A stretch of DNA of 16,427 nucleotides. Origin: Ornithomonoglobus_A sp045532455 (lineage in GTDB: Bacteria; Bacillota; Clostridia; UBA1381). The stretch covers positions 1-16,427 of the forward strand of contig JAZSFX010000007.1 of NCBI GenBank assembly GCA_045532455.1, written 5' to 3'. Positions 7,110 to 14,746 of this stretch are shown here, one piece after another. How positions within the stretch are numbered: the stretch's first letter is position 1; every line of letters starts with the position of its first letter. The notes under the pieces were generated by a model that ran no database searches, was not told the origin of the DNA, and was given only the letters and a program-made list of their open reading frames with translations. The translations under genes were made by a program, and so were the position numbers.

Positions 7110-8300
7110 ATGAAAAACAAACTTGTTTCTTTTATATTTATACTGCTTATTGTCGCCTCGTTTGTGGTATTGGCACTTCCTGCTGATACGGAGAGCTTTA
7201 AAAAAGAAAACAGAGAGCCCGCCACGTTGCCTGAAATCAGCAAGGCAACTCTCAAAGACGGTTCATTTATGATGGATTTTGAGAGCTATATAAACGACTC
7301 CATTGGATTTCGTTCATATTTTACAGAGTTCTCATCTGTAGTAAAAAACCATTCGGGCATTACTCCGCCTGAGGGCAGAGTTGTTTATACAAACAAGGAC
7401 ATCGGCACAAAAACTGTGAACAAGGCGTGTCTGCTTTTGCTCACGGATAAGGTTATGGAGGTTTTTGCCTCCGATAAGAAGAATGAGCTTTTGTATGCAA
7501 ATACACTTAACACATATGCCAAAAATCTCCCATCGCACGTTAATATGTATTCGATACTTGTTCCTACTCAGCTTCAGTTTCAAATGCCTGTATACAAGAA
7601 CATTCAATCCGACCAGAAAGAAGCAATAGACTACGTGTATAAAAATCTTGATTCGCGCATAAAGAGTGTTGATGTGTATTCAAATATAGAATCACATATG
7701 CACGAATATGTCTACTTTAGAACAGACCATCACTGGACAATGCTTGGCGCATACTATGGCTACGAAGCCTTTGCAACCACTGCAGGTATTGAGCCTAAAA
7801 AACTTGGTGATTTTACAATGTATACCGCTGATGAGGGATTTTTGGGATATTTATATAATCAGGTAAATGACCAGAGGCTAAAAGAGCACAAGGACTATAT
7901 AGAATGGTACAACGTAGACGAAATGTACAATTTAAGCTATTCGTTTATGAGTGTGGACAAGAACAATAACTACGTACCGTATAGCGCAAAAATGTTTGAC
8001 CGCACCGCAACGGATTACCGTTTCTTCTTTGTTTCGGACCACCCGTATGTGAAAATTCACAACAATTCTCTTACAAACGGAAAGAGTATTCTTGTTATTA
8101 AGGATTCGTATGCGAATGCCTTTGCACCGTGGCTTGTGAATAACTTCGAAAACGTTATTATGGTTGACCCGCGTTTCTTTGAGGGGTCAATACAAAAACT
8201 TATAGAGCGTGACTCAATAACCGATGTGGTTGTTATAAACTATATTTTTACCACTGTTTTTGCAGATTACTGCGAGTCGTTAACTAATATTGAGGGTTGA
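7110..8300 (+). CDS. DHHW family extracytoplasmic protein (AlgX/AlgJ-like acetyl transfer partner)
   Basis: 396 residues with an N-terminal hydrophobic helix (about 4-23) that serves as signal anchor; the rest is outside the membrane. It is a DHHW protein, an SGNH-hydrolase-like group related to AlgJ/AlgX. The defining motif is FRTDHHWTMLGAYYGYEAF, with Asp206, His207, His208 and Trp209. ILVIKDSYANAF (327-338) supplies the likely nucleophile Ser333. By analogy with alginate acetylation, it would take acetyl groups exported by the MBOAT protein and pass them to a surface polysaccharide. AAGGAGG precedes the ATG and the spacing to the MBOAT gene is 15 bases, so they form one operon. No obvious strong terminator was found directly after it. 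Confidence 0.92.
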   Translation: MKNKLVSFIFILLIVASFVVLALPADTESFKKENREPATLPEISKATLKDGSFMMDFESYINDSIGFRSYFTEFSSVVKNHSGITPPEGRVVYTNKDIGTKTVNKACLLLLTDKVMEVFASDKKNELLYANTLNTYAKNLPSHVNMYSILVPTQLQFQMPVYKNIQSDQKEAIDYVYKNLDSRIKSVDVYSNIESHMHEYVYFRTDHHWTMLGAYYGYEAFATTAGIEPKKLGDFTMYTADEGFLGYLYNQVNDQRLKEHKDYIEWYNVDEMYNLSYSFMSVDKNNNYVPYSAKMFDRTATDYRFFFVSDHPYVKIHNNSLTNGKSILVIKDSYANAFAPWLVNNFENVIMVDPRFFEGSIQKLIERDSITDVVVINYIFTTVFADYCESLTNIEG

Positions 8301-8425
8301 AATATAAGAAAAAATCCTGTCTACTCCGTAGCAAAGGAATTTGGGTATTCTACTGTCTTTTTAATTACACAAAATATGCAAAAAAAGAAAAGTCAAAGCA
8401 GTATAACATTGTTTTAAAAAATACA

Positions 8426-8454
8426 TTGACAAAGAAAAAAAACCAATATAATAT
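8426..8454 (+). promoter_or_regulatory. Promoter of the putative glycoside hydrolase gene
   Basis: Consensus TTGACA at 8426-8431. The -10 is ambiguous: TATAAT at 8447-8452 gives a 15-base spacer, TAATAT at 8449-8454 gives 17. The start codon with an AGGAGG site follows about 55 bases downstream. The remaining intergenic sequence from 8301 holds only A/T-rich sequence and a weak CTAC/GTAG hairpin. Confidence 0.6.
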
Positions 8455-8509
8455 AAATGCATAAGTCTTAAATATTACATTGGCTTAAGTTTTACAGGAG
8501 GAAAATAAT

Positions 8510-10702
8510 ATGATTAAAGGAGTTCATAACTACAGTTTCAGAAACAGAGATTTGTTAGACTACAAACCCCTTTCTCCCACTGAAAACAAAATTGAGGGTG
8601 CATCTTGCACAATTGACAATTCATGGGAGATTGTTATTCCAAAAACTGATTCGAGATTGGTAAAATACTTTTCTCGGGATTTGGTACGCTTTTTATCCGA
8701 GTCATTTGATATATTTGTGAGAGTAAGAAAGGCTGAGTCTATTGCAGAGGAGTTATCAAACCCTGCTAAAAAAATAATCCTTGTATCCGAGGCAGACGGT
8801 GTTGATTATTCGTATGGCTCACAAATGGAGGGAGCATTTTATATTGATGTTAAGTCGGAGTCTGTTGTTATAACAGGAAAATCCGAGCGAGGCACTGCAA
8901 AAGGTGTATATTACATGGAGGATAATATGCGCTTATTAGGCACACCTTGTATAAAGCAAGAAAGCGCCGAGCACGCACCTTTGTTTGCACCGAGAATGAC
9001 TCATTCGGGTATTGAGCTTGATACATACTCCGACAACTACTTAGAAGCTTGTGCACACGCAGGTATGGACGCAATCATAGTATTTTCAGGACATGATGAT
9101 ACAAATCTTCACGGCTTTGATGACCCCGACGGAATGTGGCAAGACGCTTGCATAGGCTATTGCGATTTTAATAACCTTGTATGGCGTGCCGAGGGGTATG
9201 GACTTGATGTTTACATATACAGCCACATTAAATGCGATGTACATCCCGAAGACGAGGGTGCAGAGGAGTATTACGAGAATTCTTTTGGTACATTCTTCAA
9301 AAATCACCCTGGAATTAAGGGAATAATTTTTGTTGGAGAAACTTTCGAGTTTCCGTCAAAAGACGAAAGAACTACGGGAATTCGTTGCAGATTCAGACCA
9401 AAAGGCGATACAAGACCGTCTCCTGGTTGGTTCCCATGCAAAGACTATCCCGCACTTCTTAAGCGTGTTCAGGATACAATATATAAGTATAACAAAAATG
9501 TCGATATAGTTTTCTGGAGCTACAACTGGCTATACACACCAAAGGAAGACCGTTTAAAGCTAATCGAAAACATACCAAAAGATATTACATTGCATGTAAC
9601 CTTTGAAATGGGTGATGTACACTTTGACGAAAACGGTACCAAATACCTCGTTGCTGACTATTCGGTTTGCTTTCCCGGTCCCTCAAGAGTGTTCTTAGAC
9701 GAGGCAGAAAAAGCAAAAGAATTGGGTATAAAATTATATTCTATGGCAAATACAGGCGGAAAAACATGGGATGTGGGACCTGTGCCATATCTCCCCTGTC
9801 CACAACAATGGCAGAAGAGATACGAGGGGTTAAGGGATTGTAACAAAAAATATAACCTTAGCGGACTTATGGAGTGTCATGACTATGGTTGGGTACCATC
9901 GTTCCTGACACTATTTACCAAAAACTCGTTTACTACAAACACTATGAGCGATGATGAAATGCTTGAGGCTATTGCAAAACGCGACTACGGAAAGGAATAC
10001 AAAAAGGCGATAGATGCCTGGAATTACTTTAGCGAGGGAATGAGTCTTATAATAGCAGCCGGAAATGACCAATACGGTCCATATCGTTGCGGTCCTACAT
10101 ATCCACTGCTTTTTGACCAGACAAGAGAAGAATTAGATATTCCGACCGTAGGCTGGGCAAGACACAAAAGCGGAACAATATGGTTCCCGGTTTACCGCGA
10201 AACTGTCTGGAACAACCCGAAATTACCAATAATGAGATATAACCGCCTTGGCAAAACCATAGAGCTTTTCGAAAAAGGCTTAGCATTACTCGAAGAAGCA
10301 GGTAAAAATCTTGGTGCGGAATATGGCAGTGAAATTTCGAGACAGATTGCAGTTGTAAGATTTATGTATTACACATACATAACAACATCAAATGCTATTA
10401 TGTGGCAGATTGCAAAAAAGCTCCTCGTTGCCATAAAGGAAAACGAGGAACACGAGGATATGGATATTCTTTTTGAGGCTATCGGTGTAAAGGAAAAGAC
10501 AACAGACGCACTTGTTAAGTTTATGAAGGATATTGCCTCTGCAGAAACAGAAAATACTCTTTTGGCAGTAAAATGTTGGGAAGAGGACAGTATAATCGGT
10601 TTTGAGGCTTCGGAGGAGTATGTATTTGACAATGAATTTGCCGAGTGGAAAATTAACGAAACCAAGCGCTCATTACAAAGAATTGAAGAATATTTAAAAT
10701 AA
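8510..10702 (+). CDS. Putative cytoplasmic glycoside hydrolase with GH20/GH67-like N-terminal domain
   Basis: 730 residues without signal peptide or membrane helix, so cytoplasmic. Residues about 38-145 resemble the alpha/beta domain that precedes the barrel in GH20, GH67 and GH84 enzymes: SRLVKYFSRDLVRFL, then IILVSEADGVDY and the diagnostic SVVITGKSERGTAKGVYYMED (about 118-138). Residues about 160-470 look like a (beta/alpha)8 barrel with repeating strand-helix units. Two carboxylates at strand ends are candidates for catalysis: Glu277 in IIFVGETFEF and Glu455 in GLMECHDYGW. Many Trp and Tyr residues (FWSYNWLY, 335-342) suit a sugar-binding cleft. The C-terminal third is helical. I cannot assign a GH family or substrate; it may be one of the uncharacterised families found in gut Clostridia. 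AGGAGG precedes the ATG. It is monocistronic, with its own promoter and terminator. Confidence 0.6.
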   Translation: MIKGVHNYSFRNRDLLDYKPLSPTENKIEGASCTIDNSWEIVIPKTDSRLVKYFSRDLVRFLSESFDIFVRVRKAESIAEELSNPAKKIILVSEADGVDYSYGSQMEGAFYIDVKSESVVITGKSERGTAKGVYYMEDNMRLLGTPCIKQESAEHAPLFAPRMTHSGIELDTYSDNYLEACAHAGMDAIIVFSGHDDTNLHGFDDPDGMWQDACIGYCDFNNLVWRAEGYGLDVYIYSHIKCDVHPEDEGAEEYYENSFGTFFKNHPGIKGIIFVGETFEFPSKDERTTGIRCRFRPKGDTRPSPGWFPCKDYPALLKRVQDTIYKYNKNVDIVFWSYNWLYTPKEDRLKLIENIPKDITLHVTFEMGDVHFDENGTKYLVADYSVCFPGPSRVFLDEAEKAKELGIKLYSMANTGGKTWDVGPVPYLPCPQQWQKRYEGLRDCNKKYNLSGLMECHDYGWVPSFLTLFTKNSFTTNTMSDDEMLEAIAKRDYGKEYKKAIDAWNYFSEGMSLIIAAGNDQYGPYRCGPTYPLLFDQTREELDIPTVGWARHKSGTIWFPVYRETVWNNPKLPIMRYNRLGKTIELFEKGLALLEEAGKNLGAEYGSEISRQIAVVRFMYYTYITTSNAIMWQIAKKLLVAIKENEEHEDMDILFEAIGVKEKTTDALVKFMKDIASAETENTLLAVKCWEEDSIIGFEASEEYVFDNEFAEWKINETKRSLQRIEEYLK

Positions 10703-10707
10703 CATAC

Positions 10708-10736
10708 AAAAAATCCCGCAAATTGCGGGATTTTTT
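10708..10736. terminator. Bidirectional intrinsic terminator
   Basis: A 13-bp perfect stem (arms 10708-10720 and 10724-10736, core TCCCGCA, 3-base loop) flanked by A's on one side and T's on the other. It ends the glycoside hydrolase gene on the plus strand and the convergent phosphatidyltransferase gene on the minus strand. Confidence 0.92.
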
Positions 10737-10739
10737 GAT

Positions 10740-11321
10740 TTATATGTTTTTTTGTTCTTGCAACTGATTTACGTTTCTTATAATATATAAAACAAATGAG
10801 AGCATCATAAATGAAAGACAAGCACCAATAGTCATATCCGACACAGTCGATGGAATGTCTATCCATACAATATGTATTATCATCATAAAGTATAGCAGGA
10901 ATGTTGTTGCTTTGCCATGCCAATTTGCGCTTTTTACAACCTTTGTCTTTTTAACAACAAACAGTCCCTGAATTCCTAAAAATACTTCCTTTATAATAAG
11001 CAGTAGAAATGGTGCGCACATATATTTGAACTTTGATATCAGACAGAAAATGGTAACAACCTGTGTCAGCTTGTCTGCTATTGGGTCAAGTATTTTTCCG
11101 AAGTCGCTTATCATATCAAATTTTCTTGCAATAAATCCGTCTATAATATCTGTTATTCCAGATAAAACCAAAACTGCCACTGCGTAGTAGTTATAGTTGT
11201 GGATATAAAGCCACGCAATAACGGGAATTAATACTATACGAAACATCGACAGTATGTTGGGAATTGTTAAAATATTATTTTTACGGTTAAGTTTTTCACT
11301 TTTGTTTTTACCGCAACTCAT
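10740..11321 (-). CDS. pgsA: CDP-alcohol phosphatidyltransferase (PgsA-like)
   Basis: 193-residue membrane enzyme. PgsA makes phosphatidylglycerophosphate from CDP-diacylglycerol and glycerol-3-phosphate, the committed step to phosphatidylglycerol. The complete CDP-alcohol phosphotransferase motif is present: Asp58, Asp61-Gly62, Ala65-Arg66, Gly75, Asp79 and Asp83, with canonical spacing. The NILTIPNILSMFRIVLIPVI stretch (16-35) is typical of PgsA, and about five to six hydrophobic helices follow. Length is normal. AAAGGAG lies seven bases before the ATG. Family members using other alcohols (cardiolipin or phosphatidylserine synthases of this fold) share the motif, so the alcohol acceptor is inferred from overall similarity to PgsA. 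It is monocistronic, with a consensus promoter upstream and a shared terminator downstream. Confidence 0.88.
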   Translation of the reverse strand: MSCGKNKSEKLNRKNNILTIPNILSMFRIVLIPVIAWLYIHNYNYYAVAVLVLSGITDIIDGFIARKFDMISDFGKILDPIADKLTQVVTIFCLISKFKYMCAPFLLLIIKEVFLGIQGLFVVKKTKVVKSANWHGKATTFLLYFMMIIHIVWIDIPSTVSDMTIGACLSFMMLSFVLYIIRNVNQLQEQKNI

Positions 11322-11415
11322 AAAAAAGCTCCTTTAATTAAATATGTCATTTGCCCGAAATATTCGTATTTTCTTGGCTTTTCTTTTGTTTTATGTACTT
11401 TTGGGCATATACTTT

Positions 11416-11444
11416 ATTATATTCCAAAACACGACACTTGTCAA
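11416..11444 (-). promoter_or_regulatory. Consensus sigma-A promoter of pgsA
   Basis: TTGACA (11444-11439), 17-base spacer, TATAAT (11421-11416) on the minus strand: a perfect match in both hexamers. Predicted start near 11409 leaves an untranslated leader of about 87 bases, in which I see no strong structure. Confidence 0.85.
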
Positions 11445-11498
11445 TAGAAAACCGCAATTTTGTTGTGTGTTGTAGGTAAATAAGTGCCTTGTGGTTAG

Positions 11499-11533
11499 AA
11501 AAAAGCACCGCCTGTAATTTACAGGCGGTGCTT
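11499..11533 (-). terminator. Intrinsic terminator of the two-helix membrane protein gene
   Basis: A 14-bp perfect stem (AAGCACCGCCTGTA and its complement; arms 11503-11516 and 11520-11533) followed on the minus strand by a run of six T. It lies just after the stop at 11540. Confidence 0.92.
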
Positions 11534-11539
11534 GTGTTA

Positions 11540-12208
11540 TTATTTGTTTTTAATAGCTTCTAACAATTTTATTATTTCTGCAAATCCCAAAAACATTGTT
11601 CCACTCAAAAAAGAAGCACACCACACAATCCAAGCAATATCCCAAGAGCCTTCAGCACCTCCTGATATGAAGCCAGCTATAAATCCGCAAATATATATAA
11701 TCAACGCTATAACACTAAGAGTTGCAGCAATTGAATTAAAATTTAATTGAGGAATATTGGTTCTATTTTTAATATATCTATTTACTGTATCACAACATTC
11801 TTTTACTGTATCATCATTTATAGCAATATATTCCTTTATTGCATTATATTCCTCATCAGAAATTTCCAACGGAACTTTTTTACATTGATGATTGAATTTG
11901 AATTTGTCGTCATATGTATAAAACGGATATTCATCATCGTCTACATCCTGAATTACCTCTATTTCATCTATTATAACATCTACTTTTTCCCCGTTTTTAG
12001 AAACTTTTATTTTATCTCCCACTTCAACATTTCTATCTTTGACGGGGAATTTTAGTTTTTTTTCATCACCCTCCAAGTGACCATAGCCTATTAACTCTAT
12101 CGGAGCATATACTGTTTCATAAATACCTTCTTGCAAAAGTTTTTGCGAAAGTTTCTTTCTTTTTATTTTTTCTTGTTCTTCTATATATGCTGCTATTTTT
12201 TCGTTCAT
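11540..12208 (-). CDS. Uncharacterised protein with two C-terminal membrane helices
   Basis: 222 residues, not recognised. Residues 1-25 are a charged helix; 30-90 look like a small beta domain (IELIGYGHLEG, then VEVGDKIKVSKNGEKVDVIIDEIEVIQD) followed by an acidic stretch DVDDDEY; 117-148 are helical. Two hydrophobic helices follow at about 159-181 and 189-211 with a short Gly-rich turn between, and a Lys-containing end. The probable topology is a large cytoplasmic N-terminal part anchored by a helical hairpin. AGGAGG precedes the ATG. It lies 156 bases downstream of the DUF4062 gene on the same strand; a recognisable promoter in that gap means it can be expressed separately, but no terminator separates the two. 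AT-rich composition resembles the DUF4062 gene, not the ribosomal operon. A membrane effector or partner role for the DUF4062 protein is speculation. Confidence 0.72.
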   Translation of the reverse strand: MNEKIAAYIEEQEKIKRKKLSQKLLQEGIYETVYAPIELIGYGHLEGDEKKLKFPVKDRNVEVGDKIKVSKNGEKVDVIIDEIEVIQDVDDDEYPFYTYDDKFKFNHQCKKVPLEISDEEYNAIKEYIAINDDTVKECCDTVNRYIKNRTNIPQLNFNSIAATLSVIALIIYICGFIAGFISGGAEGSWDIAWIVWCASFLSGTMFLGFAEIIKLLEAIKNK

Positions 12209-12239
12209 TTTTATTCCTCCTTTTTTATGAAAGATATTA

Positions 12240-12267
12240 ATTATATGTATAATATTGGTATTGTGAA
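12240..12267 (-). promoter_or_regulatory. Possible promoter of the two-helix membrane protein gene
   Basis: TTCACA (12267-12262), 16-base spacer, TATAAT (12245-12240) on the minus strand, about 32 bases before the start codon. Plausible, though the region is very AT-rich and chance -10 boxes are common. Confidence 0.5.
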
Positions 12268-12364
12268 TGATTTCTAAAAATTCTATTTATTAACAGAAAA
12301 CGAAGTATATTTTTCATATTCTATATAACAAAAAGAACATCTATTTTATAGTTATATTTTTTTA

Positions 12365-13525
12365 TTATTCTTCGCTACTGAATCCTTTAGAAATTTCTCT
12401 ATTGCGTATTCTTCTTATATATTCGTCAAAATTTTCTACACGATGTCTAACAAGTATAGTTGGTCTGTGTAATTGTTGCAATGTTTCAATAATGATTTCT
12501 TTTGATCTCTTTTTTATAGCCTTAAAAGAATCCCAATCATTACTTAAATCAAAAACCATCTCTTTTGGTATTCTGCATTCATAAAAAGTCATATCTGATT
12601 TAAGTAAAAATGATTTTATTACTGTGTAATGTCTATTAAATTCAGGCGATATTTCATTAAAATCTAAAATATCCATAATATCCTGTTCTTTTAATAATTC
12701 CATAAAATTACAATTAGAGTTACATAAAGTGTTCTGAGTGAATTTTAATCCCAACAGAATATCAATTAACCTACGATACCTAACAATACCGTTTGCAATT
12801 TCTCTTTGATCCAAATTATCAATTGAAGTTAGTATCGCTGTTTTTAGATCTTCAAATTGTTCATTTAATCTATCAATTTGTTTGGACTCTTCATTTTGAT
12901 GTCTTTGTTCAGATAATAATCTTTGAAAATATCCTGACCACTGTTTCATTAAAATTTCCTCAATATCTTGAAGTCTTTCAAATTGAAAGAAGTAGTTACC
13001 AGCAGATTTAAGACGAATAAAGTTCAAAAAGTCAAAAATATATGGTGCCGATTCTTGTTTTTCAATTGCAGGAAAAATCATATTTTTAATAACTTCTGGG
13101 TTGTTTTTATTTTTTTCATAAACATCATGTTCATAATATACTTTTTTCTCTACAAATGTATAAACAGGAATATTATTTTCTAATGCTTTTAAGACTTCAA
13201 GTTGAGTAATAGATATATTACTTTTTTTAGATATGGTGGTTGAATCTTTTGAGCTTCTTTCCAACTCTGCCAAATCAACTTTACTGATGGCTTCAGGGAC
13301 GCTTTTACCTCCGAATCTAGAACCAATAATAACTATCATAATGTCGCAATTTATAACCTCATTAACACAACTTGTATGTGTATGTATTCTAGGATCATAA
13401 ACGACATCTGCACACTCACTCATTATGGGTTCATGACCAAGAGATAATATAAAATTTCTTAGTTCTGCCCTTAAGACAGAAAGGTCGTAACAAGTAGAAG
13501 ATATAAAAACTTTTGTTCCAGCCAT
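12365..13525 (-). CDS. DUF4062 domain protein (TIR/SLOG-like N-terminal domain)
   Basis: 386 residues, cytoplasmic. The N-terminal 125 residues match DUF4062, a Rossmann-like domain related to nucleotide-processing folds and often joined to STAND/NACHT or other signalling modules in conflict systems. Visible features are KVFISSTCYDLSVLRAEL (5-22), GHEPIMSE (30-37), the strand IMIVIIGSRFGG (62-73), and ISITQLEVLKALENNIPVYTFV (104-125) with conserved Glu110. Residues 180-240 are helical and probably coiled coil (QIDRLNEQFEDLKTAIL). The rest (about 240-386) is helical and unrecognised; there is no NTPase P-loop, so this is not a STAND protein. GAGGAGG precedes the ATG. It sits between the rpsI terminator and pgsA, in AT-rich DNA, beside a two-helix membrane protein. 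A defence role is inferred from domain and context only. Confidence 0.8.
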   Translation of the reverse strand: MAGTKVFISSTCYDLSVLRAELRNFILSLGHEPIMSECADVVYDPRIHTHTSCVNEVINCDIMIVIIGSRFGGKSVPEAISKVDLAELERSSKDSTTISKKSNISITQLEVLKALENNIPVYTFVEKKVYYEHDVYEKNKNNPEVIKNMIFPAIEKQESAPYIFDFLNFIRLKSAGNYFFQFERLQDIEEILMKQWSGYFQRLLSEQRHQNEESKQIDRLNEQFEDLKTAILTSIDNLDQREIANGIVRYRRLIDILLGLKFTQNTLCNSNCNFMELLKEQDIMDILDFNEISPEFNRHYTVIKSFLLKSDMTFYECRIPKEMVFDLSNDWDSFKAIKKRSKEIIIETLQQLHRPTILVRHRVENFDEYIRRIRNREISKGFSSEE

Positions 13526-13569
13526 ATTAAAAACCTCCTCTTTTGTTATTTTATTAATTGTGGTAAATT

Positions 13570-13607
13570 AAGAAAAGAACATCCCACAACCAAAATAGTT
13601 GTGGGAT
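13570..13607 (-). terminator. Terminator of the rplM-rpsI operon
   Basis: A 10-bp perfect stem (ATCCCACAAC and its complement; arms 13581-13590 and 13598-13607, 7-base loop). On the minus strand it is followed by an interrupted T-rich stretch (GTTCTTTTCTT), so termination may be partial and leave some read-through into the DUF4062 gene, for which I see no clear promoter. Confidence 0.75.
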
Positions 13608-13626
13608 ATAAATTGTGATAATTTGC

Positions 13627-14022
13627 TTATCTCTTTGAGTACTGTGGTGCTCTTCTTGCAGCCTTGAGTCCGTACTTCTTTCTTTCCTTCATTCTTGAGT
13701 CTCTTGTTAAGAAACCTGCAGCCTTAAGGTCTGCTCTGTAAGCTTCTGTATCAACTTCAAGCAATGCTCTTGAAATACCATGACGGATTGCACCAGCCTG
13801 ACCTGTGAAGCCGCCGCCCTGTACGTTTACTTTTACGTCAAATTTATCAACAGTCTTTGTAAGTACCAATGGTTGACGAACTATAAGCTTTAGTGTGTCC
13901 AAACCAAAGTACTCATCGATGCTTCTGCCGTTTATTGTTATATTACCGTTACCAGGAACAAGATAAACTCTTGCAACAGAAGACTTTCTTCTACCTGTAC
14001 CGTAGTATTGTTCTTTAGCCAT
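13627..14022 (-). CDS. rpsI: 30S ribosomal protein S9
   Basis: 131 residues. S9 sits in the head of the small subunit; its C-terminal tail reaches the P-site tRNA. The head YYGTGRRKSSVARVYLVPG, the NVQGGGFTGQAGAIRHGISRAL block and the basic end RKKYGLKAARRAPQYSKR with the invariant terminal SKR are all diagnostic. The ATG at 14022 is chosen because AAGGAGGG lies eight bases upstream; a TTG two codons earlier is too close to that site. It follows rplM by 14 bases, the conserved L13-S9 operon. Confidence 0.97.
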   Translation of the reverse strand: MAKEQYYGTGRRKSSVARVYLVPGNGNITINGRSIDEYFGLDTLKLIVRQPLVLTKTVDKFDVKVNVQGGGFTGQAGAIRHGISRALLEVDTEAYRADLKAAGFLTRDSRMKERKKYGLKAARRAPQYSKR

Positions 14023-14036
14023 TTCCAAAACCCTCC

Positions 14037-14477
14037 TTATTTAATTTCCTGTGTCCAAGCAACAGGTTTTTGTGCCTCGTGTCCGTGCTCTGTGCCTTGA
14101 TATACACGAAGTCTTGTTAATGCCTTTCTTCCCAATGTGTTGTTAGGAAGCATACCCTTTACTGCATAGTTTACTGCAAGCTCAGGCTTAGTTGCCATTA
14201 ACTTATCGTAGTGGATTTCTTTAATGCCGCCAATCCAACCTGTGTGATAGTATCTGATTTTTTGTTGTAGCTTGTTGCCTGTTAAAACAACCTTGTCCGC
14301 ATTTATAACGATTACGTGGTCTCCACAATCAACATTTGGTGTGAATGTAGGAAGATGCTTACCTCTTAATATGCTTGCAACTGTTGCAGCAACTCTACCC
14401 AAAGGCTTGTCTGCAGCATCTACAATGTACCATTTTCTTTCAACGTCTTGCGGTTTTTGCAAATAACTTGAATTCAT
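14037..14477 (-). CDS. rplM: 50S ribosomal protein L13
   Basis: 146 residues, full length. L13 is an early assembly protein of the large subunit. Diagnostic stretches are ERKWYIVDAADKPLGRVAA, LRGKHLPTFTPNVDCGDHVIVINADKV, YYHTGWIGGIK, AVKGMLPNNTLGRKAL and the end VYQGTEHGHEAQKP. AGGAGG precedes the ATG. It is the first gene of the rplM-rpsI operon, with a consensus promoter and a short hairpin leader of the kind used for L13 autoregulation in Firmicutes. Confidence 0.97.
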   Translation of the reverse strand: MNSSYLQKPQDVERKWYIVDAADKPLGRVAATVASILRGKHLPTFTPNVDCGDHVIVINADKVVLTGNKLQQKIRYYHTGWIGGIKEIHYDKLMATKPELAVNYAVKGMLPNNTLGRKALTRLRVYQGTEHGHEAQKPVAWTQEIK

Positions 14478-14504
14478 TGTTTTTTCCTCCTATAATAACT
14501 AATC

Positions 14505-14530
14505 TAACGTCGCCTTTGCGACTCAACGTT
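14505..14530 (-). promoter_or_regulatory. Leader hairpin before rplM (possible L13 autoregulatory leader)
   Basis: In the short RNA leader, GTCGC/GCGAC (arms 14509-14513 and 14518-14522, 4-base loop) forms a stable hairpin, with an outer AACG/CGTT pairing (14506-14509 and 14527-14530) sharing one base with it. Position and size suit the L13 leader family known in Bacillales, but I cannot confirm the consensus by eye. Confidence 0.5.
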
Positions 14531-14534
14531 ACAT

Positions 14535-14563
14535 ATTTTACTATCTTTTTTTATTTTTGTCAA
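14535..14563 (-). promoter_or_regulatory. Sigma-A promoter of rplM-rpsI
   Basis: TTGACA (14563-14558), 17-base spacer, TAAAAT (14540-14535) on the minus strand. Predicted start near 14528, immediately before the leader hairpin. Confidence 0.82.
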
Positions 14564-14659
14564 TACCCTTTTTAAAAAATTTTTACACTGCTTTAAAATT
14601 CGTCGTTTTTCTTCGTTTTTCTCTTTTATACTCATTTTCCATTTTATTTTTTTGCCCTC

Positions 14660-14688
14660 TTGTAATATTTATTTTAATATGTTATAAT
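14660..14688 (+). promoter_or_regulatory. Promoter of the Ig-like membrane protein gene
   Basis: TTGTAA (14660-14665), 17-base spacer, TATAAT (14683-14688) with an extended TG-n at 14680-14682. Divergent from the rplM promoter; the start codon follows about 58 bases downstream. Confidence 0.72.
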
Positions 14689-14746
14689 TGTTCTTGGAAT
14701 ATTTATTAAGCTTAAAGAAAACCCCGATAAGCGTGGTGGAGGTATT

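Noticed and set aside
8301..8400. Terminator after the DHHW gene
   Set aside because: Only weak CTAC/GTAG pairings were found before the T run near 8380; the stem is too poor to call.
11347..11409. Regulatory structure in the pgsA leader (TGCCC/GGGCA pairing)
   Set aside because: Only five base pairs, with one arm at the very 5' end of the predicted RNA and no alternative fold or terminator.
12290..12364. AT-rich inverted repeats after the DUF4062 gene as a terminator
   Set aside because: Stems are short, contain almost only A-T pairs and lack a proper T run at the right place; expected by chance in such AT-rich DNA.
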